The notes beneath the pieces are model-generated. The model saw nothing but the letters and a program-made list of their open reading frames with translations. It was not told where the DNA came from and did no database searches. Source: Ophiura sarsii (lineage: Eukaryota; Echinodermata; Ophiuroidea; Amphilepidida; Ophiuridae). Taken from it: 64,000 nt of DNA. The stretch is taken from contig CM069448.1 in NCBI GenBank assembly GCA_035610835.1, positions 3,410,001 through 3,474,000 on the forward strand, given 5' to 3'. Position 1 is the first letter of the stretch. Each line of letters starts with the position of its first letter. Made by a program: the position numbers and the translations under genes. Shown here piece by piece: positions 32,037 through 43,040 of the stretch.

Positions 32037-32907
32037 ATCGTTTAACACACTCGAAGTGATTAATTACAGATAAATTAACCCTAATATTCTAATTAACACG
32101 TTAACTTAAAAAGTGTTAAATATTCACTCCAGTAAATCTTTGCAAAGTTGCCCTATATGCAATATGATTAAAAGCAGGTTCTCTTCAACGCCAGGTTTTA
32201 AGGCTACCAACAAGTTTCACAGGCCCAATCGACCCACAATTTAAAGGAGGAATTTGAGATTTTAATTTTTAATTTTAGGGAAAAATTGTATATTTTAAAT
32301 ATGTCTCATTTTATTTTCCAGATTAACTAATATTAAAAAAACACCAAATTATTACAAATAATTTAGGCAAAGGTAACAAAATATTAGCGATGGAATTATT
32401 ACTAGATGGATAAATACAAGAAATTCTATCGGTTCATGATATGCATGTTTCTGATCCTGCTTAATGTAAATTCGAATATGTCTTACGTTATACTGTACCA
32501 GTATCAGACATTGCTCTACTAACGAGTTAAACACCATACATGCTAGGCATGCCAACATAAAAGGTTTAATACCATCATCACAGATCTATATTTAAGAAAT
32601 TGAATTATAGTTTGGATGTTTGGAAGTCCTGAGTTCAAGTTCACTAACACTGATTGACAATTGGTAATATCGTCCAATGCCCCAGGCAACAGCGTCTGCC
32701 TTCGTATGACCTGTGAATTGATGTATCAATTGCAGTCTAAGTACACTTGTTTATTGATGAAAACTTGGGCTATTTTTGTAGATATATCCATCATATATCT
32801 GTACATTTTATTTATTCATTGACTGATTTATAGCTTTTAGTCTATATTTTTCAGATATGTAAATTTGGCATCAAACTGCGTAGTTACAAGATATTCAAAT
32901 ACAATCT
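32037..32907. other. AT-rich background
   Basis: A 'GAGTTCAAGTTC' word near 32631 resembles a Pol III B box, but no A box at a fitting distance or tRNA fold was found. Nothing else seen. Confidence 0.35.
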
Positions 32908-33180
32908 ATCCTATCCTAGCCTACCCTATCCTAGCCTACCCTAGCCTACCCTACCATATCCTACGTACCATACTTTACTCTATCCTACCCTACTCTGCCT
33001 GACCTGACCTAACCTAACCTAACCTAACCTAACCTAACCTAACCTAACCTAACCTAACCTAACCTAACCTAACCTAACCTAACCTAACCTAACCTAACCT
33101 AACCCAACTTAACATAACTTAACCTACCTAACCCAACCTGACCTACACTACCATACCTTACCTAAGTAAACCTAACTTAA
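32908..33180. repeat. pentanucleotide array, (AACCT)n core
   Basis: CTATC/CTAGC/CTACC units grade into about 20 perfect AACCT units (33006-33103) and then degenerate again. The unit is (TTAGG)n on the other strand, but it sits among many other pentamers and is flanked by single-copy DNA. Confidence 0.95.
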
Positions 33181-33183
33181 CTT

Positions 33184-33280
33184 AAAATTCGTCAACACAA
33201 CTGCGTATCCCTCTAAAAAGTTAAGTTAGGTCAAGTTAACTTTTAACTTAGAGGGATACGCAGTAGTGTTGACGAATTTT
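33184..33280. mobile_element. 97-bp palindromic element
   Basis: The left arm AAAATTCGTCAACAC..ACTGCGTATCCCTCTA (33184-33215) is mirrored at 33249-33280 with one mismatch. The loop is AAGTTAAGTTAGG-like. A copy of the left arm alone lies at 33923-33954 in the same type of pentamer array. Confidence 0.85.
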
Positions 33281-33370
33281 GTTTTTAATATAATTTATTT
33301 CAGAATTCAAGATGAAGATTTATAATGGTCATTTTTGCTTAATGATTACAAGTGTAAGTTAATATATGTA

Positions 33371-33495
33371 ATTGTAAAAATGTACAAATCTCAGTTTGCA
33401 TCAGAATTGTTGAGGACGCAGCCTCCAAGACATCATTGTAAAAATGTACAAATCTCAGTTTGCATCAGAATTGAGGGCGCAGCCTCCAAGACATC
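33371..33495. repeat. 64-bp tandem duplication
   Basis: ATTGTAAAAATGTACAAATC starts at 33371 and 33435. The copies end in GCAGCCTCCAAGACATC. The second lacks TTG after GAATTG. Confidence 0.9.
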
Positions 33496-33507
33496 ACTGA
33501 ATAAACC

Positions 33508-34430
33508 TTTAACTTAACCTACCCTAACCTATTCTACCCTATCCTAGCCTACCCTACCCTAGCCTACCCTACTCTACCCTACTCTTCCCTATCCTAGCCT
33601 ACCCTACCATACCCTATCCTAGCCTTCCCTAGCCTACCCTACCGTACTCTACCCTATCCTAGCCTAGCCTACCCTTCCCTACCCTACCCTTCCCTACCCT
33701 AGCTATCCTATCCTACCCTACTGTACCCTAGCCTACCCTAGCCTACCCTACCCTATTCTAGCCTACCCTATCCTATCCTACTCTACCCTACCCTGACCTG
33801 CCTAACCTACCTAACCCAACCTTACCTAACATAACTTAACCTACCTAAACCCAACCTGACCTACACTACCATACCTAACCTAAGTTAACCTAACTTAACT
33901 TAACTCAACATTAACTTAACTTAAAATTCGTCAACACAACTGCGTATCCCTCTAAGTTAAGTTAGGTTAATTTAACTTAACCTACCCTACCCTACCCTAC
34001 CCTACTCTACCCTATCCTAGCCTACCCTATCCTAGCCTATCCTATCCTAGCCTACCCCACCCTACCCCACCCTACCCTACCCTACTCTACCCTATCCTAC
34101 TCTACCCTACTCTACCCTATCCTAGCCTACCCCTACCCTATCCTACCCTACCCTACCCTACCCTACCCTACCCTACCCTACCCTACCCTATCCTACCCTC
34201 GCCTACCCTACCCTATCCTACCCTACCCTAGCCTACACTTCCCTATCCTACCCTACCCTACCCTACCCTACCCTACCCTGCCTACCCTACCCTACCCTAC
34301 CCTACTCTACCCTATTCTAGCTTGCCCATACCTGACCTAGTAACCTAACTTACCCTATACCTTACCCTGACCTGCCCAACCTAACCTACCCTAAATTAAC
34401 CTTACCCTGCCCTTCGCCCTATCCTAACCT
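33508..34430. repeat. pentanucleotide array, CCTAC/CCTAT/CCTAG family
   Basis: About 900 bp of CCTAC, CCTAT and CCTAG units, interrupted by AACTT/AACCT segments and by the isolated palindrome arm at 33923. Strong pyrimidine strand bias. Confidence 0.95.
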
Positions 34431-35181
34431 AACGTAGCATTGCCCTCCCTGATCCTCTCTACCCATACCCCTATCTACCCCATACAACTAACCTTAGCCC
34501 TACCCCTAGCTTGTATTTAGTTGTTGAGACTAACTATTTGTATGTTTATGTTGGTGGTTGTAGGTAGGTTCAGGTGAGTCGGTGTGGAGTTGTGGGTGGG
34601 GGCCGGAGGGTTCAATTTGGTGTATATGATTTCGGTCGGTAAAGCTGACTTGATTTGATACATAGTCAAGCATATATACTTCCCTTCTTTTCACGGAAAC
34701 GTTAATGAAGTTCAGACCATTATGCAATTAGGTAATGAACTCGCCCCTCTTGAAAAACGGGAATAGTTTGTAATGATCAAGTTGGGGGTCATGACACGGT
34801 TGATGTACTTCCGATATATGAACTTATTTTCACCCGTTAACATAATGATTGTGAATAGTTGAGTCTGGCGGGCGGCGTATGGACTACATACGGGAAAAGT
34901 AACTTCAATCTTTGAAATTTTGCCAAGCCACATAACCTCTCACCTTCCTTGTTGTTAATGGATGATGATACAAATGCGTCTGTTTATAAAGTCAATGACT
35001 CTTGCAAACCGGTTAGGTCAGTAAAGTAACATTTTCATGTGAAAGAACGATCCCTTCCTTTAGTTCACGCGCACCGGCGTTTTGGGTGTGATATATCTGT
35101 TTACCAACACCAGCCTACCAGGAGTAAACATGTTGATGTCGATCGATCCCGTTTAGCATTTTCACCTATTAAAATGGAAAT
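34431..35181. other. background, nothing recognised
   Basis: Short minus-strand ORFs (65 and 73 aa) without motifs. Confidence 0.4.
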
Positions 35182-35330
35182 GGGCTATTCTATTTGAAGG
35201 GAGTGTGAATTTCAAATGGGGTTACCCGACCGGTGACTCCATGTGATATTTACACTCCCTGTGTGGAAGATTAAGATCATGTCTCCCATGGTCTTCCATG
35301 GGAGTGAATTAATTACAACGAGAATAGACC
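35182..35330. mobile_element. TIR element, 'CTATTCCATTTGAAATCC' family, deleted copy
   Basis: GGGCTATTCTATTTGAAGGG, TCAAATGGGGTTACC, ACACTCCCTGTGTGGAAGAT and TCCATGGGAGTG..GAGAATAGACC follow the family order. The left inner TIR is deleted. Confidence 0.65.
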
Positions 35331-35474
35331 AATTTTGATTGGAATGGCCGGTGATGTTATAGTTAATGTAGTGAGTTAATTTCAAATCAAGACCATTTTT
35401 CTGATATTGAATGATATATTTTTACTGTTGCGTACGTTACGGTCTATTTATAACATAGATACATTCAAATATTA
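35331..35474. other. background, nothing recognised
   Basis: Short spacer between two related fragments. Confidence 0.3.
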
Positions 35475-35560
35475 CCTAGCAGGTTAAGCTTATGTCTTCC
35501 ATAGGGGGGGGGGGGGGGGGGGGGGGGTATGGGTTCCAACTTTAGAATATAGAACAATTT
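35475..35560. mobile_element. right-end fragment of 'CTATTCCATTTGAAATCC' family with a G24 run
   Basis: GGTTAAGCTTATGTCTTCCA matches the inner right half of the family. The GGGGGTGTATGG part is expanded into 24 G (35504-35527), followed by TATGGGTTCCAACTTTAGAA. Confidence 0.6.
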
Positions 35561-37473
35561 TGATATCCTGGAATGGGTGATGTTTGTCTATTTAATTTTG
35601 ATAGACATTTCATATTTCATTCCTATTCCTAATGTAACTGCAAGGACATATTTTACCTTTAATATTTTATTATCCGTCCTAAACCAGAAAATCATAATAA
35701 GTATTTTATGTAAAATAGTATCTCCCACATTGCGACCTCTGTAACTTGTTTACTGGGTAAACGAAGGTTTTATTTTCATTTCAGAATAGGCTATGTATAA
35801 TAAGATTTGGTTGAAAGAAAACTTAGTAAGACTGAGAAAAGGACTCCCGGTGTTTCTATGCTAGATCTCGTATCTATATCTCTTCAGGAGTCGAACTCAC
35901 ACGGGGTGCACTCAATATTGATCCCCAGCAAACTATGTTATTGAAAGGAACTTTATAAGCAGTAAACAAATAAATATATTATTAAAAGAATTGCGTGCCA
36001 GGTGACCATTATTAATTACAGAGTGTACCCACAGGTCTGGCACACTTTACGGATTTCAATATCCTTTTACCATGTATACGTGAGCATTTGTGAAGGGCTT
36101 CCACTAAATTTGTAGATTTGTAGACTGCATTTATCTCGAGTTCGATTTAGAAAAAAGAACCAAGGTTTCGTTTCATGACATTAGGCCTATCAATATGATC
36201 AACGCATCCGATAGACCTATATGTTAAACTTATGAACAAAACCATGTCTCAGAAACAAGCCGCTAACATGTTGAAATAAAAAGAGTTTACTTTTGTAAGT
36301 CTTTCAAATCAAATGGACTGTGCAACTTTTCGTATCCGAGGTTACTAGGTCTATGGATGTGGCCGACCCGACCGCCGGAACACTTTTGCAATCAAAGTTA
36401 ACGAGTCGGTGTGCTATTGTATTCTAAACACTCAATTTCTGTTATTTCCTTTGAATGAAAATCACCAGGATCGTTTATCGTTTTCCGGTATATTCAATGA
36501 CCGACCTTTCTTATTTTGAAGTGGAAAATAGATTTGGATAAAATGTGTCAGAAAGGAATAGCGCGGTGATTCATGAAGTTTAGTTAAATGACAATAACTT
36601 GGTTGTCACACACATGACCTACTGAACTGTTTGTTTATTACTGTATATAAAGCTTACAGTTACAAGGGTGTTTTAAGTAAGGATACATGATAAAATAGGT
36701 TTTAAAATCAGATTGATGGTGAGTGTCAAAAACGAATAATTCTTTGAACCCATCCTGTATAAGCGCTCGAATGCTTCAGTTCGACTCCTTTGGCCGGCCA
36801 CCAGGTGGAAGGTGTTTCCACATCGGGCGAGACATGCAGCCTTCTTGACGAAGCAAAAGGACCGTTTGAATTATGAAATTTAATTACGTAATCACCCTGG
36901 ACTGCTTGGAATAGTGCCTATATATTTTAGCCCCTTTAATCTACTAAATCAACAAGCCTAGTGTTAATGAGATTAATTGATCAACGCTTTTTAAATGACT
37001 GTGAGTTCGCTGAACTCCGCAGTGTAATCATACTCTGAATTACAGCGCCACCAGTCATCGATTTGCGCACACTTCGATAGAGACCAAAATTGCGTCATGC
37101 GTCAACCTGTTCACTTTCTACTTACTTATAGAATATCTTTTGACTCAACTCACCCACCACCGCGCGCGGTTCGTTAAACTCATAATCCCACACAAGGATA
37201 CGTGGGTCGGATTGTGCTATAATAAAATGCAGACATTTATTCATCAATTTTATTTATTTATTTACAGGAGCTTTATGATGACTAACAACCCGAACTCTTA
37301 TTCTATGTATTGTGGGTACCGTATAAATAATAATAATAATGAACAAGTAGTTTACGTTTAAGATTTAACCGGAAAGAGGTCCGAAGGAGGTATATATATA
37401 ACCTACTGGTTCGAACCATCGAAATATGTGTTTTCTTGAAACTTTATATTGGAGGCCCAACCCAATAGACATG
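35561..37473. other. background, nothing recognised
   Basis: About 1.9 kb without a credible ORF, tandem array or TIR pair. TAGGCCTA-type words occur near 36184. Confidence 0.4.
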
Positions 37474-37476
37474 TTA

Positions 37477-38358
37477 GGGACCGTTCATTATTTATGGTGG
37501 AGGGGGGGTTGGGTAAAATATAGGGGGGGGGGGGGGTCATGTAACTTTAATATGTTGAAATAGGGGGGGTTATGTAACTTTTTATTCTTAAACAGGGGGG
37601 GTTATGTAACTTTTTTAAACTATAAAGATGGTGGTGATTGGGGTGATTTTAGAGGCTATTTTGGAGTGTAAATGCAATTTTTTTTGTGCGCTTTGCGCAC
37701 ATTTTCTTACGACCTTTCAACTTCAAAACATGTAGGCTACTTATGATGAGACTACTTTCGTACAGCAAATCTTTTTTTTGCACGCCCTGCTCGGACGATC
37801 TGTTGGAAAAACACCTATATAAACATCAATGGTTGAAAACATTAGAGCCATAAGGTGTATAAAAACATGTTAATAGCCTAGGCCTATGTTCCAAAATCCA
37901 ATTTGATTAAAAACGGTAATTTCTTGCATGCTTTTCACCTCGTCTCACTCTCAGCTCTGCACCAAAGCTCACAAGAATATTTCATACGTTTTTGTCTGGA
38001 TGTTCTAACTTTTTTCGGGTTATAAAGACTCACAAAACACCCAAAATGTATAAATATATGACAAATGTTCCGCCTCGCTACGCTCGCAATGTAGTTAGTC
38101 ATTAAATTATTGGCCGTTTAGAGGGCACAACCAACGAATCCATGGGCAAAAGAAAAATACATCCCCTAAGTATGTGACAAGTTGATTTTGAGGGGGGGGG
38201 GGGGGGGGGGGGGGGGTTGTGTAAACATTTATTGGTTAGTAGGGGGGGGGGGGTCATGCAATTTTCAGTTTCAGCTGTAGGGGGGTTAGGTAATTTTGAC
38301 ATACGAGTCTTGAATTTGTCCCAACCCCCCCCCTCCACCATAAATAATGAACGGTCCC
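37477..38358. mobile_element. TIR element with TTA target duplication, 'GGGACCGTTCATTATTTATG' ends
   Basis: GGGACCGTTCATTATTTATG plus GTGGAGGGGGGG at the left is mirrored at the right. TTA at 37474-37476 and 38359-38361 is a 3-bp target duplication, which fits PIF/Harbinger-type elements. The interior has four G runs (14 nt at 37523, 25 nt at 38192, 12 nt at 38242), repeated GGGTTATGTAACTTTTT words, GCGCTTTGCGCAC and CGCTACGCTCGCA. At 882 bp there is no transposase ORF. Confidence 0.85.
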
Positions 38359-38582
38359 TTAGGCTTATACAATAATGCTAAATAGCCTACCATCTACTTG
38401 CAATTGATTTAATTTGTATACTATATGTAGGCCTATACATGTGTATTCTCAGCTTTATGTTCACGCGGGAGCAGCACAAATGGTTGGCATATCTACATGT
38501 TCAACACGAATATGTAGCATAACCAGAACTGGGATACGTATATCACCAAAATCACCATTTAAAAATACTATGACATCTATGC
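38359..38582. other. background between two inverted-repeat elements
   Basis: GTAGGCCTATAC occurs near 38428. No gene; the 162-aa ORF that begins at 38414 crosses the palindrome at 38583 and is not credible. Confidence 0.4.
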
Positions 38583-38666
38583 AATTCGTCGCTGTTCTGA
38601 CATACCGGCACATCACAACAGAAATAAGTAAAGAGATGTGCCGGTATGTCAGAACAGCGACGAATT
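38583..38666. repeat. perfect palindrome, 32-bp arms, 20-nt loop
   Basis: AATTCGTCGCTGTTCTGACA plus 12 further bases (38583-38614) are exactly mirrored at 38635-38666. The loop 38615-38634 is A-rich. The foldback at 2512 shares CGTCGCTGTTCTG. Could be a tiny TIR element or a source of a hairpin RNA. Confidence 0.95.
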
Positions 38667-38678
38667 TATTCTGGTTAA

Positions 38679-38720
38679 GTGCCACGCCCACCCACAGGTC
38701 GATAGAATGTGCCACGCCCC
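38679..38720. repeat. paired GTGCCACGCCC motif
   Basis: GTGCCACGCCCACC and GTGCCACGCCCCC 30 bp apart, in the same orientation as the pair at 31365, directly after the palindrome. Confidence 0.6.
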
Positions 38721-38816
38721 CTTATCGCTATGTCCTAAAAGAAAACTCTCCGCAGCGTTGCACATCTGTAGTTTGCCAACACCAGTCTAACGTTATAGCG
38801 CCATTAGGCAAAAAAA

Positions 38817-40160
38817 AAAAAAGTGTTTGTTTGTCCATAGAGGGTCCTCAAAAGGTAGGGTCGGTAGGTCGGATTTTTATGTTATTTTTAAATATTTTTT
38901 AATACGGATATTGTATTTGGGAATATAAATTTGGCATGAATACTGTGAATTAAAGTCCAAATACACACCAAAACACCTCACTTTTCATAAGTTTGCGACA
39001 TTGCTGCTTTACTCTTCACACTGCTGATTTTGATCTCTTTCTCCTGCTGGGGCAGATTGTCAATTAAAAGTTCCAATACTGTCGCATTGGTTGCAACACT
39101 ACAAACTCGATCAAATATTATTTTTGTACTGAGTTTGCATTGCGCAGATACCGTAGGACGCCGCCATTGTGATTGAATGTTGCACAAAGTGAAGGGGGCA
39201 CAGCACTAAATAAACCGCCCATTGGATTACATGTAAATTAGGGCTAAAAGAGTCGCTATTTTGGGCCCTTAGTAACCATTTTTGGAATGTCTCGAATGCT
39301 TTATTCTAATAAACAAACATTCAAATTTCATAAAATCGTCAAGAAGTGTTACACCTTCCAATTAGATTTTACGATACGATCATTTAAACAGCGCCACCCC
39401 TATTTTCAGCCCGGACGCTCGCCTTCTAACCGCCTCCGATCACGTGTGTTCATCCACGTGATAAATTGTCAATACAATCGAAAATCAATATTTTGCAATA
39501 TCCTGATCAAAGTACAAGAGATTATCTTTCATTTTAATTATGAAATGCTACCCTCACGCTAAACTGATTCCCAAAGGACCCCATTAATCACAAAATCGTT
39601 TTTTGTTTTTGCCGGAACTTACTACCATTACACAAAACGAGGAGTGATTTAGTGCTGTGCGCCCTGAAATAACGTTGTGTTGAAGTTTTGCTAGAAATAT
39701 ATACGTGAAAGTATTGCTAAACCTATTTTTCCCGTACTAACTACCCCAAAGATTGTTTTATACTATGTTGAAATTAATATTCATGCCGTTGAGCAACATT
39801 TTGGTAAAAAATATTAACCGTAACTAGATTTTTCATATTTTCTCACACTGCGTTTTTAGTATAAAAATGACATCCCTTGCACGTGCGATCACTGATTTTC
39901 ATTAGTCCTTTTAATAGTCCCGCGGGTGCCAAGTTCGTGCTTTAAACATCATGTTACACGGGATTGCGCATTGGGGATAGTGTTGCAAATACCAGATTGA
40001 CGATATCATATGAAATAAGGAATAAAACGGTCCGTTTGGCCATTCAAATTGCTCAAAAAGTTGTTTTTAAAAAAATTATCGAAAATAAAAAGTAATACGG
40101 TCGGCACCTAGGTACACGGTCGGTCGGACGTGGACAAACAAACAACTTTTTTTTTTTGCC
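38817..40160. mobile_element. 1.3-kb TIR element with TTA target duplication, 'GGCAAAAAAAA' ends
   Basis: GGC followed by an A run and GTGTTTGTTTGTCCA at the left is mirrored by TGGACAAACAAACAACT plus T run plus GCC at the right. TTA flanks both ends (38814-38816, 40161-40163). Inner GGTCGGTAGGTCGGA and CGGTCGGTCGGAC also pair. PIF/Harbinger-like by target site. The 69-aa minus ORF at 38978-39187 and the 91-aa plus ORF at 39287-39562 show no recognisable domain. Contains a nested element. Confidence 0.75.
39194..39664. mobile_element. nested TIR element, 'GGGGGCACAGCACTAAAT' ends
   Basis: GGGGGCACAGCACTAAAT at the left against ATTTAGTGCTGTGCGCCC at the right (one mismatch), with TGAA on both sides (39190-39193, 39665-39668) as a possible 4-bp target duplication. 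Lies inside the larger TTA-flanked element. Confidence 0.65.
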
Positions 40161-40174
40161 TTAGGCGCCTATTT

Positions 40175-40202
40175 TGACCTGGAGATTTACTCCAGGTCAA
40201 AG
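40175..40202. repeat. short hairpin TTGACCTGGA..TCCAGGTCAA
   Basis: A 10-bp perfect inverted repeat with an 8-nt loop, 15 bp beyond the right end of the preceding element. Contains the AGGTCA half-site word on both strands. Confidence 0.7.
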
Positions 40203-41217
40203 GTCATCTTTACCAGTTGAAAGTGGTTATATTATTATGTTTATTCATGTTCATGTTGTTATCTTGTCAGTGTAGATATGGTAAAGACTAAGGCACACAC
40301 AATTAAAAATGTTACCGTTTAATACATTGTTTAATTGTTTTAATCGTAGACTGTTGTTGGCTATATAACGTAGGTTTACAAAAAGCAGTGATACCACTTC
40401 TTTGGTGTTTCTGTCTAGTTTTTATTTTTAATTAATTGAAATGTTTATTTATAGCCTCAAGGGTGTTTTCATTATTATTATTATAAAAGACTAAACAAGA
40501 CCAAATAAACACACGATAAAGCAGGATTTTCTTTTTTGTTGTTGGATGCTTATTTCGGATAGGGTAAAACACGCGCGATTCAGCCATTATGTATAGCCCA
40601 GTTTATATCGGTTTATATCCCATATCTAATTTTCTGGAAACATGGTGAGAGTGTTTTTTTCTGGCGTCACTGGACCTGTTTTCTAAAATATTAGGCAATT
40701 CTATAGGTTCAAGCAAATTTCAAAGGCGCAAAAAATGACACTGACAGCCAAGGGTAGTCATGGTAGTCAGTTTATTCAAGTATTAAATTGTTGGTCAAAT
40801 TAAATCCCTGACCAAAACACTAATCAATTGTTTTCAAGCCCCCTTACAAAATAAACCGTATACATGCATTTAGCTTTAGGGTGCTGTGCATTGTTTTATT
40901 TACATGTATGTAGTTTTGCCATAAGACACGAGCATTTAACCACGTTGTGGTGAAAATGTAGCCCAATACACTGAAATGGGATAAAAATGGCCCGAAGTTT
41001 CGACCCGAAAGTAGTTTTGTGTGTTTAGGCTCATAAAGTAAGGGTTTGGTCATGTTGGTATTAATGCTAGAAATCGCCCAACATCGTATCGTTATACGGT
41101 ATGAATCCTACGTCAATCATACATGTATGTGACAACACGTCAACATGTCGGTTGACCCAAGTGTTATTTTTGTCAATGCATTAGACTATAATTAATTAAC
41201 ACCTTCGCTATTGATTG
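40203..41217. other. AT-rich background
   Basis: Small (ATT)n stretch near 40472. No gene; the 69-aa minus ORF at 40844 has no motif. Confidence 0.4.
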
Positions 41218-41225
41218 GCGGGAAT

Positions 41226-41935
41226 CACTGGCGTAACAACAGGGGGGGATGGGGGGATATATCCCCCCAGATTTTTACCTGGGGGGGATGCCTAATGTAA
41301 TCATCCCCCCCCCAGATTTTTCATAACCAATAATGTTAAAAGTGACGTATTTAAACAAATAGGTGGGCGTAAAGATTCACACACTGCACACTGGACACAA
41401 CCACACTGGGACATTCAATTCATTCATTGCAGTTTGGATTTTATCATCCCGTAGGAAGGGGGGCGATGGTGGCGATCGCCCCCCCTTTGAAAATCTTCCC
41501 CGGAAAATTTGTACACAGATGAAAAAATTTGGTCCTCCCAAAATGCAATATTCTTTGCTACAAGCTTGTTTAGAGCCAAAATGTACCTCGATCGTGCAAA
41601 AAATAGGTGCAAATTCGAAAATTTTCGCGCGCTACGGGCGCATATTTGACTCACAAAAATCTTCCCGTGATTTTTGGGGGAAAACGCCCCCCTTGGAAAA
41701 AAGTGTCTTACGGCCCTGTCCTGAATTTTTGGGCTACAAAATGAGCCCAATCTGTAAAAAGTGTATTATTTGGGTTACAAAAGGCGGGCAATAGTTTTAC
41801 GAGCGTAGCGAGTAAAAAAATATTTTGAGGTTAAAAAAGTCTCACTCTGAACATTACTCTGAACTTGACAGCCCTGCCGTATTTGAGTCTGATAATTTTC
41901 ATCCCCCCCACTCAAAAAAAGTAGTTACGCCCCTG
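41226..41935. mobile_element. hAT-like TIR element, 'CASTGGCGTAAC' ends
   Basis: CACTGGCGTAACAACAGGGG at the left against GTTACGCCCCTG at the right. An 8-bp target duplication GCGGGAAT (41218-41225, 41936-41943) brackets it. G/C runs lie inside each end. The middle (41430-41720) matches, in part, the elements at 12110 and 63780 (AATGCAATATT, AGCCAAAATGTACCTC, TTTTCGCGCGCTACG). The overlapping 143-aa and 108-aa ORFs on opposite strands are by-products. Confidence 0.8.
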
Positions 41936-41943
41936 GCGGGAAT

Positions 41944-42939
41944 CAAGGAAAATATATAAGCAGTTAGTATACTATATGGCTAACGTTAATTGGTACTTCT
42001 AAATTGAAAGGGGCATGGAGATTTTACCGGGCAATTTTCCCGGAAGCTTCTTTTTTGTTGCACCAAAGTAATACTTAGACATACTATAAACTATACCATC
42101 TGAAACCATTTACCTAAATTTGCAGTATATTTTTCACAATTTGGTAATTTCGATGTAGATTAGGCCTACATCGAAATTATCAGCAGAATTCGGCACATAT
42201 GGCTTCACCAGAATGTCTAGCGCCATCACTTCGACCCTTTTCCCATGAAATATTACGTTTCAGCGTTCTATTTAGGCCTATACCTTATCTATTGAAACTA
42301 TTTATTTCAATTTTTTTATCACCAATCTCTCCGTGCCCCTTTAACTTTAAAAGCATTCAGCATGCCATGGCTGGCTTTACAAAAACGTCCACGTTGTTTT
42401 TAACTTTTTATCAAGGTCTGGTGTGTTATTGTGCCATCCATCAGCCACTTAATTTAAAGGCTTAGTTTTCTGTAAATTAGAACGCCTATTTCTTAGAAGA
42501 CTCATACCATAGTCACAGTTATTAGCCTTTGCCACTGCTTTATTTATTTCTATATTTTTGTAATAAGTCATCTAGCTATTAGAGGGGAGTGTCTGTCAAA
42601 AAGGACTTGGCGCAGTGAGCTTGAATTTAATCCTATAGTACTATAAATTAGTCCTACCATACATGTTCATGCCATATCACTACCTTATCTGATCCCAGGA
42701 ACTGCTCCCAATCCGAGAACCGCTATCAACCCGAGAACCGCCCCACTATTTTAGCGCAGGATGGCCGACTCAGTGTTTCTATATTCAATCTTAGTATACT
42801 GTTTCCCTGGACAGCCTGTTTTTGAAATAGTGGCCCTCTACATTTTACAAGGAGGCCTAGCACTAAGGCCAACAACAATTTGTTATGTTGTCCTCGACCG
42901 CCCGCTCGTCAGATTTAGGGCCGCTCCGATTTTGTTCTT
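41944..42939. other. background with a 14-bp hairpin
   Basis: TAATTTCGATGTAG (42145-42158) is mirrored by CTACATCGAAATTA (42166-42179) around a loop containing AGGC. Short ORFs only. Confidence 0.45.
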
Positions 42940-43040
42940 CTTTTTTCAGATTTTCTTCTTTTTTTCAAATTTTCTTTTTTTTCTTCAGATTTCTTCTTCT
43001 TTTTTTCTTCTTTTTTCTTTTTGTTTAATTTTTTTTTAAA
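42940..43040. repeat. polypyrimidine (TTC/TTTTC) tract
   Basis: About 95 bases almost entirely T and C on the plus strand. Phe-rich ORFs across it are artefacts. Confidence 0.9.

Noticed and set aside
32621..32700. tRNA-derived SINE head (GAGTTCAAGTTC as B box)
   Set aside because: No A box at the right distance and no repeat copy elsewhere in the window.
33006..33103. Arthropod-type (TTAGG)n telomere as evidence for an arthropod source
   Set aside because: The AACCT run is short and grades into many other pentamers, so it is a simple interstitial microsatellite.
37408..37424. GGTTCGAACC as a tRNA T-arm
   Set aside because: No matching acceptor, D or anticodon arms upstream within tRNA distance.
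38414..38902. 162-aa ORF as a gene
   Set aside because: It runs through a perfect palindrome, the GTGCCACGCCC pair and into the end of a TIR element with a poly-A run; no conserved motif.
41363..41794. 143-aa ORF as a gene
   Set aside because: Lies wholly inside a hAT-like non-autonomous element, with an equally long open frame on the opposite strand.
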